Positions 20,568 to 34,840 are shown, counted from the stretch's first letter. The stretch is DNA of 64,000 bases from a bacterium (GCA_017448105.1 JAFSMC010000001.1:218056-282055); one strand, 5' to 3'. The notes: generated by a model from the sequence alone, not told the origin. Translations and numbers: made by a program.

Positions 20568-21757
20568 ATTTTACTTTGGGGTGTCTAACTATAACAACAC
20601 GGCTGCCAAATCTTTGTTTGCCAAGTTTGTTGATTATTGTTGAGCATTCATGTAAGCGACAAACTCTTTTAGTGTTTGGGTCATAAATGTAGATTGGATG
20701 CTGATCTCGCTCATATATTTTGACATTATGAACATAAACAGGATAAATTGTAAATTCATATACCTTACGGTTTTTCTTAAATTGATTAAAATACTTTTTA
20801 CCCATTGTCGAATTTGCTTCATAAACAGAATAATGACTATTTTTAAAACCAATGATCATTTGATAAACTTTATTTAAATATGTATCATTTTCAAATGCCA
20901 TTTGTTTAAAAAACAAATAGAAAGCATTATCATCAATAGCTAGAAATTCTTTTGTTGTTCATTTTTTATTCTTAAGCCAAGGCAAAAAGAATTGTGAACA
21001 TTTATAACAGTCAACAACTTTGTGTTTTTGATATAAAAATTTAAAACGTTTAAATAATCTTTTAATTAATTTTTCTAAAACAATAATTTTAGGCTTTTCA
21101 TAAACATCAACAAACATATGATATCTACTAATTAAAAAGTTTTCAAGTGAACTAACTGCTTTGATATCAAAACAAACTTTATTTTTATGTGGATACATTC
21201 AATGAATTAATAATGGTGAATCAATTAGTCCATAGCAAGCACCAGCAAAATGCGCATCGCGTGATAAGTAATCCATTCTATCAGCATCAATTTGACCAGA
21301 AATCAATTCATTCAAAATTGAACATTTATGTTTATGTTTAAGAATTTTGACTACATTAAGAGGATCAATAGAATATTTTTTTAAAATCTTATTAATTTGT
21401 GTCGACGAATCCAAAATAATTTGATGAGTAGTTTGTTCATGATTAATTTTAGTAATTGTCTCAAAGAAATGACTAAATGGCCCATGACCAATATCATGCA
21501 ATAAAGCTGCTGCTAGTAATTCATTTCTTAATGTTTTACTATTAAGATTGATTTGGTCAGCAAAACTCTTAGCTAACTCATATGTTCCTAAACTATGAGC
21601 AAATCTTGTATGAGTAGCATTAGGAAAATTCACATACGAAATACCCAATTGGTGGATATGTTTCAAACGTTTTAATTCACTAGAATTAATTAATTCCACA
21701 ACCCATGGTTCATCAATTTTGATAACACCATGAATAGCATCTTTAATAAATTGAGTA

Positions 21758-21765
<8 letters not shown>
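20566..21765 (-). CDS. HD-superfamily phosphohydrolase (dGTPase-like/SAMHD1-like)
   Basis: A 399-residue cytosolic protein. The N-terminal half has the metal-binding HD signature: THTRFAHSLGTY (first His), LLAAALLHDIGHGPFSHFFE (HD pair) and IDADRMDYLSRDAHFAG (last Asp). This is the YwfO/SAMHD1-related group, some of which hydrolyse dNTPs. The C-terminal half is basic and I recognise no domain in it. The start overlaps the gltX stop region by 8 bases. Substrate is unproven; a dNTP role would fit the neighbouring nucleotide genes. Confidence 0.85.
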
Positions 21766-23991
<2,226 letters not shown>

Positions 23992-23994
23992 AAG

Positions 23995-24789
23995 TTATTT
24001 TGGTCCTAAATCATGAAACATTTTCATAAAAATATCATAATCTAAATTTTCAGCACGAATATTCAAATCAATGTTGTTTTGTTCTAATCATTTAACTAAA
24101 GCTTCCTTTGCAATAAATGGATGAATATTGTTTAATAACTTTTTGCGTTTTGACAAGAAAAATGGTTTCATAAATTTAAAGAATTGTCAATTAAATGGTT
24201 CAAATCTCTTGCGTTTCAAGCCAATAAATGATGAATAAACTTCAGGTTGTGGTGAAAAACTTTTTGGTGATATATCAAAGAATATTTTTACATCATAGTA
24301 ATAGTTAACTATGTTAACAAAAGCATTACGATTAGTTGTTTTATGATAATTTAGTTTTCTAGCAACTTCTTTTTGTACCATTAAGTACATTGCATCAATT
24401 TTTACTTCGTTCAAGCATTTCAAAATGATTGGTGAAGTAATGTTGTACGGGATGTTGGCGACAATAATAATTTTTTTATACGGTTGAAATAATTTAACAA
24501 AATCGACCATTAAAACATCATCATTTATAAGCGTTAGATTTTTGCATGCTTGATATTTAATTTTAAGATCAGCAAATAGTCTTTTATCAAGTTCAATACA
24601 AAATAAAGGTATATTCAAACTAACTAAATGCCTAGTTATTACTCCTTTACCAGGACCAATTTCTAAAATAGCATCATATAAAGCAAAATTAGGCAAAATA
24701 TCACAAATAGATTGTACAATTTCTCTGTCAATCAAAAAATTTTGACCCATTTGTTTAGATGGAAAAAATTTTGTGTAATCTCTAGACAT
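23995..24789 (-). CDS. rsmA: 16S rRNA dimethyladenosine transferase (KsgA)
   Basis: Dimethylates two adjacent adenines in helix 45 of 16S rRNA. The 264-residue protein shows KQMGQNFLID, SAM-binding LEIGPGKGVITRHL, IELDKRL and the catalytic VANIPYNITSPI motif (family NLPYNI), plus the SFSPQPEVYSSF region. One TGA Trp near the C-terminus. Stop and the ispE ATG are 3 bases apart. Confidence 0.96.
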
Positions 24790-24804
24790 AACTACAAATA
24801 ATTT

Positions 24805-25974
24805 TTACTCTAATTTAAAATTAATCTGTCTTGTTTTTTTATCGTGTTCTTCTTGACGTCTTTTAATAATCAGTTTGTGAATTAAATATGATTGTCCTAC
24901 TGAAAAAAATGAATTTAAAAATCAATATAATCCAACACCACATGGTGAGAAAGCAACGATTCCGCACATAACTACTACAAAAACATTTTGCATTATTGCA
25001 GTTTTATTCATTGCTTTTGGTTTGCTTTGACCATTAGCATTACTTTGTTGATTCAATGGTATAGAAGAACGAACATTTTGTTTTTTATTTCTACTATTAG
25101 CTAAGAATTGTGGAATTTTCATTGACATAGCTTGAGCAGCAGCAACTAACACTAAAAAGAAAATGTAAACTCAATCACCAGCAAAAACACGAGTTAATGG
25201 TGTCTCACTAAATGCTCAGATGTTGAATAAACTAATTGACTTCATTGGTCTTAAAATAGTTACAACACGATAAATAATTAAGAAAATTGGCATTGTTAAG
25301 AACATTTGTTGGAAGGCAGCAAATGGCTTAATGTTGTGCTTTTTGTAAAGTGCTATCATTTCTTGTTGCTGCATACGTTTAGCATTAGGATCTTTTACGC
25401 CAGCATATTTATTGTTGATTTCATTGATTTTACCCTGAACTTCCATCATTTTTTCACTTTGAAAAGTTGATTGCAATGAAATGACAAGTGTTAAACCACG
25501 AATAACTAATAATAAAAGAAAAATGGCTAATAAAGCATGAGTTCCGCCTCATAAATGTCTTGTTAAATACATTAAATTGTGAACAACATATGCAACCGGC
25601 CAAACAAATATTGCATAAAAAGGACCATAAACCATAGTTCATTCTGAAAAGGTGTTATATTGATCAACACCAACACCTATTTGTAAGTCATAACGGAAAT
25701 CACCAGTAGTACCATATGGAAAACCAAATTCCATGCCTGCACCCATAGTAGTATTTTGAGTAACTGTTTTGTCAAATGATGATTGAAAACAACCTCACAA
25801 TCCCATAAGCATCATAAAGATGAAAAAAGCAATTTTGAGAATTTTCCAAATTATTTTGAAAATTTCTTTAACTCACTTTTTAGGAGTTTTGGCAACTGTA
25901 TTAATAGACCAAAAAGGGCTAGAAATTGGTTGAGTATTATTTGTATTTTGCAAAGAGAAATTAAAAATTGACAT
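24805..25974 (-). CDS. yidC: Membrane protein insertase YidC
   Basis: Inserts membrane proteins alone or with SecYEG. 389 residues with an N-terminal membrane anchor (~residues 43-62), an extracytoplasmic segment, and the 5-helix YidC core including [31 protein letters not shown] with the core Arg, and the [13 protein letters not shown] hairpin region. The C-terminal tail is basic. It belongs to the rpmH-rnpA-yidC operon next to the origin. The start ATG overlaps the rnpA end by 14 bases. Confidence 0.92.
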
Positions 25975-26311
25975 AATGTTTATAAAAATTAGACTCAAGT
26001 TTTTTTAATTGATTAGAAAAAGGAATAACATCAAAGTTACTGTTTGGTTTGATTAGAAGTGATAAACCTCCAGAGATTGTTGATAATTGCAAAGCATGAC
26101 GGATTAATCTTTTGATTCTGTTACGAGTAACAGCAAGTTTGAAAGCATTTTTAGTTACTAACAAAGCATAAAAAATTGTTTGTTTGTCTTTGTGTTCTTT
26201 CATTCATAAATCAAAGCCTTGTGTTTTAATTTTTTTTGAATGATTTAAAAGAAAAACAATTTCTTTATTAAGTTTAATAGAAACTAACGAAATGTTACTC
26301 TTATTTTTCAT
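25961..26311 (-). CDS. rnpA: Ribonuclease P protein component
   Basis: A basic 116-residue protein that with RNase P RNA trims tRNA 5' ends. The RNP-motif [14 protein letters not shown] (family N.+KR..R) is at about residues 66-79. N-terminal extension to the ATG at 26311 passes one TGA Trp. The start overlaps the rpmH stop region by 11 bases. RNase P RNA itself was not found in the window. Confidence 0.93.
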
Positions 26312-26447
26312 CAGAAACTGTTAATCTTTTACGACCCTTTCTTCTTCGATTACGGATAACTTTTCTACCTTGTTTAGTTCGTGATCGAACAAGAAAACCA
26401 TGAGTTTTAGCACGTTTTGCCTTATTTGGTTGATATGTTCGTTTCAT
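26301..26447 (-). CDS. rpmH: 50S ribosomal protein L34
   Basis: A 48-residue, strongly basic ribosomal protein: [18 protein letters not shown], then [20 protein letters not shown], as in all L34. A GAGGAT Shine-Dalgarno site precedes it. It heads the leftward rpmH-rnpA-yidC operon and is divergent from dnaA, the standard origin-proximal order. Confidence 0.97.
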   Translation of the reverse strand: MKRTYQPNKAKRAKTHGFLVRSRTKQGRKVIRNRRRKGRKRLTVSDEK

Positions 26448-26526
26448 ATAATCCTCAAAAATTTGTCAGAAGTAAAATTATTATAATAACAATTTATTAT
26501 TTATATAATTATTTTGCTTTTTTTCT
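26448..26526. other. AT-rich rpmH-dnaA divergent intergenic region
   Basis: 79 bases, nearly all A/T, between the divergent rpmH and dnaA starts. It must hold both promoters and may contribute to unwinding, but I see no clear DnaA box in it. Confidence 0.5.
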
Positions 26527-27900
26527 ATGGCTATTGACAACATAAAACAACTTGAACAGTGACTCAAAGAAACTCTGGAGCAAATTAGAGCAAAAAATCC
26601 CATTAAAGACTTCTTTGATCGTTATGTTGCTGCTTTAACAATTGAAGATGTACAAAACAATGTCATTATTTTGTTAACTGCTAACAATTTTACTAAGCAA
26701 ATCATTAACAATGACTTTTTAAAAGAAATTAAACAATTATTCAATGAAAAGAGCAAAACTATAGAATATGATTTCAAAGTTATTGTACCGCAAGACAATA
26801 ATATTCAAAAGTTAAGCAAAAATAGTAATACTTGAAATCAAAAAGATCAAGCAACAGCCTTTGGTTTAAATCCAAATTACACTTTTGATAACTTAACACA
26901 AGGTTATTTTAATAAAAGTGTTTGTTTGGCAGGCAAAAACATCTGTAATGAAAATTTTATCAACCCACTTTTTATCTGCGGAAGTGTTGGTTTAGGAAAA
27001 ACCCATATCTTACATGCAATTGGTAATGAATTTGTTAAATCCTTCCCGCAAAAACTAGTTAAATATGTTTCTTCTGATGACCTATCCAGAGAAATATATA
27101 CAGCTTTAAACAGTTCAAACAAGTTACTTATTGAAAACTTAAAAAATGAATATGAAAAAATTGATCTTTGGTTAATAGATGATGTACAAATACTAGCTGA
27201 TCGTAATAAAATCAATGACATTCTTTTCAATATATTCAACAATAACATTACTAAAAACAAATATATTGTTTGAACTAGTGATGAAAACCCCGATTTTTTT
27301 AGTGGTTTCAAAGACAGAATGAAATCTCGTTTCCACTCTGGTATTTACTTAACAATACATAAACCAGATATTGATTCTTTGAAAAAAATTGCTCAAAATA
27401 AAATAAAGAGCATTAATCCTAACTATGTCTTTAGTAATGATGCATTAAATTGATTAATAAGAAGAAACCAAAATGATATTCGCCGCTTAATTGGCAGTAT
27501 CAACCAAGTTATGTTCTTTGCTGCAACCAATTTAACATCAGGAGCTATTATCACTATTGACACATTAAAACCTATCCTTGTTACTACTAACACTGAAAGA
27601 ATTAAAAAGTATGGTTACGATGTCGACCCAGATATTATCATTAAAAAAGTGGCTTTCAGTTATGGAGTAAATGATGAATTAATCAAATCAAAAGCTAAAA
27701 CTAAGAATGTTATTGCTCCAAGAAATGTATGTATGTACATTTTACGTAAAAAATTCAATATGACCTATACTCAAATTGGTCACTATTTCTCTGGAAGAGA
27801 CCACTCAACAGTTATGAGTGCTATCGAAAAAATCGAAAAAATTTTAAAAACTGATACTGATTTAAAAAACACAATTGAAAACATTTATAAAAATATATAA
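26527..27900 (+). CDS. dnaA: Chromosomal replication initiator DnaA
   Basis: 457 residues. Domain I/II spans the first ~110 residues, then NYTFDNLTQG opens the AAA+ domain, with Walker A GSVGLGKTH (about residue 151) and Walker B DLWLIDDVQIL. The C-terminal domain IV has the DnaA signature GRDHSTVMSAIEKIEK. Domain III uses two TGA Trp codons. It binds DnaA boxes such as the pair just downstream and melts oriC. Followed by dnaN with a 104-base gap. Confidence 0.97.
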
Positions 27901-27901
27901 A

Positions 27902-27921
27902 TGTGGAAAAAATGTGGAAAA
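27902..27921 (+). other. Two DnaA boxes; candidate oriC (dnaA-dnaN gap)
   Basis: Two identical direct 9-mers TGTGGAAAA (27902-27910 and 27913-27921), one helical turn (11 bases) apart. They are the reverse complement of TTTTCCACA, the mycoplasma form of the DnaA box. They are followed by ~80 bases of almost pure A/T that could be the unwinding element. Their position right after the dnaA stop and the strand switch of genes nearby support an origin here. Confidence 0.75.
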
Positions 27922-28004
27922 AAATCATTTTTTTATAAGAAAAATAAAAAACACACAAAACTACATTCTTAATAATAAAATTAATAATATAAAAAGAAAT
28001 AAAT

Positions 28005-29144
28005 ATGAAACTAATAATTAAAAGAAATCTAATTTTAGAAGCATTAAAAAATGTAAACAACATTGTTAATGTTAATAATTTAAATCCTATTTTAAGTTCA
28101 GTACTACTAAAAACTGAAGATGATAAACTAGTTATTACCGCTACTAATGGTACTAATTCTTATTTACAAACGATTAGTGATGTAAAAATTAAAAAAGAAG
28201 GTGAAATTTTAGTTCGTGCAAAGTTTTTATACAATATTATTAGCAAAATTGAATATCAAGAAGTTGAAATTAATCAACTTGATGAAAAACTTTTAGAAGT
28301 AAAAACAACTAACTTCTCATGTGAAATTAATTTAACCAAACAAAGATCATTCCCAATCATTGATTTCAATTATCAAAATTTAACAAAAATTATTTTAACA
28401 CAAGATGTTATGACAAATGTTGCATCTAAAATTACACCTTTTTGTTCTATTGGTGATACTTATTTAACTTTAGAAGGCATTCTTTTTAAAAATATTGATT
28501 CTAAAAATATGGAATGTATTTCTACTAATAAAGTTACTGCTAGCTACTATTGTTTTAATTATCAATTACAAAATCCAACTAGTGTCAATGAAGGTGATAT
28601 TAAATTTGTTATTGCTCCTGAAGCAATTAAAATTGTTCTTGAAATCTTATCATCAAGAAAAATTAAAGAATTTGATTTATATACAGATGATAAGAAATGT
28701 ATTTTTAAGATTCAAGATACATTACTTTCATTTGTTTTATATGAAAACAGTACTTATCCCTTTCCAGATATTGTTGATAAATTACTTACAAGGCAAAAAT
28801 ATTCTTTTACTGTAAAGACACATGACTTACTTCTCGCTTTACAACGTGGTTGTTTGTTTGTTAATAATGAAGCTCAACCAACTGTTAAATTTCATATTGG
28901 TGATAAAACACTTGATATTAAATTTACTTCTTGCGATGTAGGTAGTTCATTTGAACAAATAACTTTTGAAGATAAAAATATTGGTTTTCTTGATTTTTCA
29001 TTAAATCCAAAAATGTTAGTACAAATTGTTGCTTCAATTAATATGCCAGAAATAACTTTTAATTGTGATAATGAAACATCGCCAATTGTTATCTCAACAA
29101 AAAACAAATATTTTGTTAATTTAATTATGCCTTGTAAATTTTAG
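28005..29144 (+). CDS. dnaN: DNA polymerase III beta sliding clamp
   Basis: A 379-residue three-domain clamp that tethers DNA polymerase to the template. Recognisable are the N-terminal LILEALKNVNNIV strand-helix, LKTEDDKLVITATNG, and the C-terminal ISTKNKYFVNLIMPCKF (family LIMPMRL). Length is typical of the family. The stop overlaps the end of a convergent gene by 4 bases. Confidence 0.95.
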   Translation: MKLIIKRNLILEALKNVNNIVNVNNLNPILSSVLLKTEDDKLVITATNGTNSYLQTISDVKIKKEGEILVRAKFLYNIISKIEYQEVEINQLDEKLLEVKTTNFSCEINLTKQRSFPIIDFNYQNLTKIILTQDVMTNVASKITPFCSIGDTYLTLEGILFKNIDSKNMECISTNKVTASYYCFNYQLQNPTSVNEGDIKFVIAPEAIKIVLEILSSRKIKEFDLYTDDKKCIFKIQDTLLSFVLYENSTYPFPDIVDKLLTRQKYSFTVKTHDLLLALQRGCLFVNNEAQPTVKFHIGDKTLDIKFTSCDVGSSFEQITFEDKNIGFLDFSLNPKMLVQIVASINMPEITFNCDNETSPIVISTKNKYFVNLIMPCKF

Positions 29145-29752
29145 AAGAATTTTTCTCCTTCTTCTTGTAATTTTGTGATGACATAAAATACTTTTCTTAA
29201 AGAAGTATTCATTTTTTGAGCAATTTGCCTATAAGTGTATCCATAACTTTTTAAACAAATAATTTGCTTAATAAAGTCTTGCTGTTTTTTAGATTTATTT
29301 TTAAGAAATTTTTTTATAAAAATTTCTAAATCTATTTTGGCATGACGTTGTAAACGTTCATCAAAACCCAATTCTGGGATGTTAAAGTTTTGTTCTTTAT
29401 CAATAGATACAGCTTCATTAAGAATCTTGTTTGGTAATGTGTTTAAATGTCTTTCTCATCTAATTAATTGCCTTTTAGCTATGTGATAGATAACAGTCGA
29501 TAATTGACACTGTAGTTGATCAATTTTCACAACAGATAAAGCAATTTTGGTTGAGGACCAAACAATTGAAACTAAGTCATTCTTCTCAATAATAATGTGT
29601 TTAAAAGCTTTGCTTACTCGGTTGAATAAGTAGTAAGTTAATGTTTCTTTATATTTATCATAGAAATGATAAATAGTTTTTTCGTTAGGATTTATTTGAT
29701 AACTCTTAATCATATTAATTTCAGTAATTGTTAACTCATTTTTACTGCTCAT
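29141..29752 (-). CDS. Putative alternative RNA polymerase sigma factor (sigma-70/ECF-like)
   Basis: A 203-residue protein. Residues ~15-100 look like sigma region 2 (YDKYKETLTYYLFNRVSKAF ... NDLVSIVWSSTKIAL ... STVIYHIAKRQLI). Residues ~155-200 form a region 4-like helix-turn-helix (DFIKQIICLKSYGYTYRQIA, then NTSLRKVFYVITKLQEEG). One TGA Trp joins the halves. Mycoplasmas are known for a few such factors (for example MG428 of M. genitalium, which controls recombination genes), and this may be a counterpart. The call is from motif shape only. Confidence 0.6.
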
Positions 29753-29827
29753 AGCACAGTTTTTATAGTTAAAAAATTACATGTGTAAAACTAAAGTGAT
29801 TTTTATTTATATTATTTAGCAAAGATA

Positions 29828-29833
29828 TATAAT
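29828..29833 (+). promoter_or_regulatory. Candidate -10 box before the DUF948-like gene and secA
   Basis: TATAAT 26 bases upstream of the start at 29859, in the gap between divergent genes. No clear -35 element. Confidence 0.45.
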
Positions 29834-29858
29834 TAAAACAATCATAGAGAAAGAAAAT

Positions 29859-30176
29859 ATGCCATATTATTTAGTGATTGGTTGTACTATTCTTGTATGT
29901 ATAGCAATCTTGCTATCCATATATATGATTTTTGCTTTCCGTAAGTTTCATATTGTTTGTAAGAAAATTGACTACTTAGTTGAAGATTTAACTTATAAAG
30001 TTGAATCACTTTCTCCAACTGTTGATTCAATTGTAAAAATTTCTAATTTAATTGACATTTTGAATTCTGTTTTGCATGATAAATCACGAACAATTATGAA
30101 ATATGTTTCAGGTAATCAAGAAACCATTAATAAAGCAGCTGAAGAAATTAAGAGTATTGTTAGTAAAAAGAAATAG
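29859..30176 (+). CDS. DUF948-like membrane-anchored protein
   Basis: 105 residues: one N-terminal membrane helix (LVIGCTILVCIAILLSIYMI, residues 4-23) followed by a hydrophilic, coiled-coil-prone region with ESLSPTVDSIVKISNL, which resembles DUF948 proteins of Gram-positives. Function unknown. Two bases separate it from secA, so the genes are probably co-transcribed. Confidence 0.55.
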   Translation: MPYYLVIGCTILVCIAILLSIYMIFAFRKFHIVCKKIDYLVEDLTYKVESLSPTVDSIVKISNLIDILNSVLHDKSRTIMKYVSGNQETINKAAEEIKSIVSKKK

Positions 30177-30178
30177 TT

Positions 30179-32776
30179 ATGTTGTCACGCCGAAATATTT
30201 TCCGTTTTTTTGCCCCAAGTCATAGTTTATTGCGTAAGGCAACAAAACTTGCTAAACAAGTTGATTGTCTTGCTAACTATTACCGTAAGTTATCAAACAA
30301 TGATTTGTCAAATAAAACTGATTATTTTCTTGAACAATTAAAAAAAGGTAAATCATTGGATGATATTTTACCTGATGCTTTAGCAACAGCAAGAGAAGCA
30401 ATTTATCGTGTTCATGGTCTATATGCTTATTTAGTACAAATTATTGGTGCCATTATTATTCACAATGGTGACTTTGCTGAAATGTATACTGGTGAAGGTA
30501 AAACTATCACTATTGTTATTGCTGCATATTTGAATGCACTATTAAAAAAAGGCGTGCATGTTGTTACAGTTAATGAATATTTAGTTAAACGTGATGCTCA
30601 ATTTTGTGCTGCCGCATTGAATCCATTAAAAATAACTGTTGGTTACAACCTAACAAATATGAAATCAAACGATAAGCGTAAAATGTTTGATTGTGACATT
30701 ACTTATACAACCAACTCTGAATTAGGTTTTGATTATTTAAGAGACAATATGGTGCCAAATTATGAAGATAAAGTTATTCGCGGTTTACAATATGCTATTA
30801 TTGACGAAGCTGACTCAGTTTTAATTGATGAAGCAAGGACACCATTAATTATTGCTGGTCAACCTAAGAAAGATGTTAGTTTGTATATTGAAGTTGATGA
30901 ATTTGTTAAGTCATTGAATAAAGAAGATTATTCCATTGATCCTGAAACACGTAGTATTTTTTTAACTCAGTCTGGAACTATTAAAGCGCAAAATCAGTAT
31001 CATCTTAAAAACTTATTTGATGTCGAAAATTCTGATTTAGTTCACAAAATTAGAAATGCTTTAATGGCTAATTATGTTTTTGAATATGGTGTTGAGTATA
31101 TTGTTCAAGATCAGCAAGTATTACTAGTTGATCATTTCACGGGTAGAATTTTACATGGCCGTACTTATAACGCTGGTTTGCACCAAGCTATTCAAGCTAA
31201 AGAAAAAGTTAAAATTGATCCTGAAAATGTCACAGTTGCTACTATTACATATCAGTCTTTCTTTAGACTTTATAAAAAAATTGCTGGTGTATCTGGTACT
31301 GCATATACGGAAGCAAAAGAATTTTTGGATATTTACAACATGGTTGTTGTACCAGTGCCAACAAATAAAAAAGTTATTCGTCGCGACTACAATGACTATG
31401 TATTTGAAACAACCAAAGCTAAATGATTGCACGTTGTTGCTTTTATTAAAAAAATACATGAAAAAGGTCAGCCAGTTTTAGTTGGTACTGCTTCCGTTGA
31501 AGATTCAGAAGAATTATCAACATTAATGAGAAACCAAGGGCTTAAATTTGAATTATTGAATGCTAAAAATCACGAAAGAGAAGCTGAAGTAGTTGCTTTA
31601 GCTGGTCAAAAAGGAGCAATTACTATTTCAACAAATATGGCTGGTCGTGGTACTGATATTAAGTTAGGACCTGGAGTAAAAGAACTTGGCGGTTTATTTG
31701 TTATTGGGACAAATCGCCACGAATCTAGACGTATTGACAACCAATTGCGTGGACGTTCTGGTCGTCAAGGTGACCCTGGTGAAACTAGATTTATGGTTTC
31801 TTTACAAGACCCATTATTTAAACGTTTTGCTGGTGACAAAATGTCAAAAGCAACCAAGAAAACTCAAGATGATGATTATTTTGATTCATGATTCTTTTCA
31901 AGAATCATTGCTTCAATGCAAAAAAAAATTGAAAACTTGAACTATGATACACGTAAACACTTAATTGATTATGATGTTGTTTTATCAAATCAACGTGAAT
32001 TGATTTATGAACAAAGAGATCAAATCTTGAAAAATGAAAGTAACATTGCTATTATCAAAAAAATGGTTAAACAAGTATCTGAACATATTGTTAATTTATG
32101 TGTTTCTGCAACTAATCCAATTTATGTTGATGCAACTGCATTAGCAAGAATGATTAATGAGAAATTCTTCTTCCTAAAAATTCTTGAACCTTCTAAATTC
32201 TCAAATTGTTTAGTTACTGATGCAGTCAATTTAGTTGAAAAGATCTTGAACATTTCTATTAAAGCAAGAATTTCTACTTATGAACCATCACAAATTCGCG
32301 CCACAATTCGTTCCATCATTGTTCAAAACTTAGATAGTGAATGAACTCAGCATCTTGACCACATTTTCAAAATCCGTGAAAGTGTTAACTTAAGATCACT
32401 AGAACAAAAGTCACCATTAAACATTTATGTTGATGAAGCAGACAAACTATTTAAGTTGTTAATTAACCATGTAGCACACAAGGTGATTATTACTATTCAT
32501 AATTTATATAATCCTGCCGCTATTCCAATCATGGTTGATGAATTATACAAAACAGGAATGATTAGTAGTGCTAAACATAATGAATTAATGCAACAATTTG
32601 TTGCTAAAAAAGAAGTTAAAATTGACTTCAGTCAATTCCTAAATTCTAAAGCACCACCAAACAAACCTAAGAAAATTATTCCTATGGGTGAACAAACCAG
32701 AATTATTAATGAACAAAATCTTGATGATGAAATCAGTCAATTAGAAGAAGATAACAAAACTCTTAAAATTAAGTAA
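30179..32776 (+). CDS. secA: Preprotein translocase ATPase SecA
   Basis: The 865-residue motor that drives proteins through SecYEG. Walker A is [10 protein letters not shown] (~residue 104; the usual MRTGEGKT has Y here), DEAD-box [21 protein letters not shown] follows, then [26 protein letters not shown] and [21 protein letters not shown]. The C-terminus ends without a CxCxxxxxxxC zinc motif, common in mycoplasmas. Three TGA Trp codons. Works with SecDF (5.4 kb), SecG (40.9 kb) and YidC. Confidence 0.97.
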
Positions 32777-33545
32777 TCTTCCAGTTATGCATTGACACTA
32801 GTGACAAGCTAGTCATGCTTAGTATTTTAATAATCATAAATCATGCAGTAAAGTTACGCGCCTCTCCATTGCAAAGTTTAATTGTTCAAACAATTAAACC
32901 AAAGAGATCAATTAATAAATATAGTCATCACACTTGGTTATATTTCTTGATTAAAGGATAGAAAACCCCAATAGTAAAAATTAATGATCCTGCATCGAAA
33001 ACCAATTTAGCAACATCTATTGATTCAACAGATACATTTAATTCCATAATACGATCAGTTTTACGAGTTCAAAAATTTTGGAATCATGGGAAAGTTTCAA
33101 TATATGTAAAAATAGCTGTACAAGCACATAGACATAAGAAATAAATTATGCACATTAAAGCAGTTGCTTTTTTTGGTTTGATGTTAATCTTATTGTCTGA
33201 TGTTTTATACCATGTAATTCATAAGATGATCTGCATAAAACAATTAAAAATATGCATAATCATCAATCCTATTAAATCCTGAATATAGTAAACAGGAATC
33301 ATAAAAATAGAACCAATTATTCCAATCGGAAAAGTTAGAATCATTTTTTGAGCTGCAAAAATGCAAGAAGCGATAGAACAAACCATAGCAAATAGCGCTA
33401 AATATGGTTCTCATAGTTCTCTGCTCTTGCCCAAAAAGATATTAAGTATATTGAAAATAATACTAGCAACTAAGATTACAAGCAAAATGCATATTTTAAA
33501 TTTAGTTAAACTTTTTATAAAGATTTTTAAATGTTTTTTAAGCAT
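32769..33545 (-). CDS. pnuC: PnuC-type nicotinamide riboside/mononucleotide transporter
   Basis: A 258-residue membrane protein with about seven hydrophobic segments and nine or so TGA Trp codons. The segment QDLIGLMIMHIFNCFMQIILWITWYKTS resembles the PnuC core, where Trp/Gln residues line the nicotinamide riboside path and a W-x-x-x-K follows. It converges on secA with an 8-base overlap of the two 3' ends. Pyridine transport would pair with PncC at 59 kb. The family assignment is from overall pattern, so moderate. Confidence 0.6.
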
Positions 33546-33614
33546 ATATGGTTTGTTAAATATTCTTTTCGATTCTTTTTATTATAAAATATGAGTAAGT
33601 TCTTTACTCATACT

Positions 33615-34091
33615 ATGTTAAAAATAAAACAAGAAATCAAACCTTGATTAATCCAATTATTGTTAGTTTTTTTGCTTTCTTTATTTGGTGTTATTACTTT
33701 TATTCTTATCAGCTATTTTACTAACAATTTTTCATATGTATATGGCTACTTACTGTGTTTATTAATTCCTTTTGTATTTTTGTTTGCTGATTGAATAATT
33801 CAAGAGTTTTTATTAAAAACACAAACATCTAAATTAAAAACTATGTTATTAGTAATCACTATTCATATTGTTAAATATAGTTTGTTTATTGTTTTACCAT
33901 TATGTGGTTTTTTGGTTAATAAAAACAATAGCAAAGAAGAAATATTTAGCATATATGGAATGATCGTGCCACTATTTATTGTTTTAATTTATATTATTTG
34001 CTATCGGATTATTAGTTGATACATTGCTAAAAAACAAAGTCAACAAAAAAATAGTATAAATAAACAAAGAGTTGAGATCCCTGAATTGTAA
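33615..34091 (+). CDS. atpI: ATP synthase operon first gene, subunit I-like membrane protein
   Basis: A 158-residue protein with four hydrophobic segments and a basic C-terminus, immediately before atpB. It overlaps atpB by one base (TAATG). Position and topology match AtpI/MG406-type proteins, which may help assemble the c ring. Sequence identity is too low for a motif call, so context carries the assignment. Confidence 0.65.
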
Positions 34092-34840
34092 TGCTGCAAG
34101 AGTGAGCACCTAATAGTTTAAGACCTGAAATATTATCAATAGTAGTCATTACCATTGCTATATCAGTTTTAGCTGTAGTTTATTGACATAAACAAAAAAC
34201 ACAAAGCTATAAGGAAACTCCAAAAGGTTTTGTTTTTTTAGTTCAATCTTATATCAACTATATTAGAAACATCACTGTTGAAATCTTAGGTCCTGAAAAT
34301 GAAAGCATTACGCCTTTCTTTGTGTTTTTGTTTACTTATTTACTCTTTTCCAATTTAATTGGTGTGTTTGGTTTTAACAACCCAACCGCAAGTTACACAG
34401 TGACTTTTAGTCTTGCTTTTGTCACATTTATTGGCACATTTGTTATTGGTTTTAAATATCAAAAATTATCATATTTAAAACAATTTTTCATTTGCGTTAA
34501 AATCAAAGACAAAAAGATACCAGCATTGCCTAATCCAATCGAAATAGCTGGCGCCATTGCTCCATTAATTTCCTTGTCTTTTAGGCTGTGGGGAAATATC
34601 TTCGCTGGTGGATTATTGATATCATTATGGTTTTACTTTACTCAAACATGCTGTGAAAAAGTTCCAGTTTTAAATACTATTAATTTGCTTGGTGGTTTAA
34701 CTGTAGCACCACTACATATGTATTTAGATTTATTGTGTGGGGTTGTACAAGCTTTAGTGTTTATGCTGTTGACTATGGTTTATTGGTCTTTAGCTAAAGG
34801 TGAACAAGTTGTTGCTCAATCACTTCAAAAGCATAAATAA
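34091..34840 (+). CDS. atpB: F1Fo ATP synthase subunit a
   Basis: A 249-residue membrane subunit forming the proton half-channels. The essential arginine lies in LSLSFRLWGNIFAGG (family SLRLFGN). C-terminal helix LDLLCGVVQALVFMLLTMVYW matches D.f.g.iQA.iFt.Lt..Y. The start ATG follows the atpI stop by TAATG. A 10-bp hairpin begins in its last codons. Confidence 0.95.
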
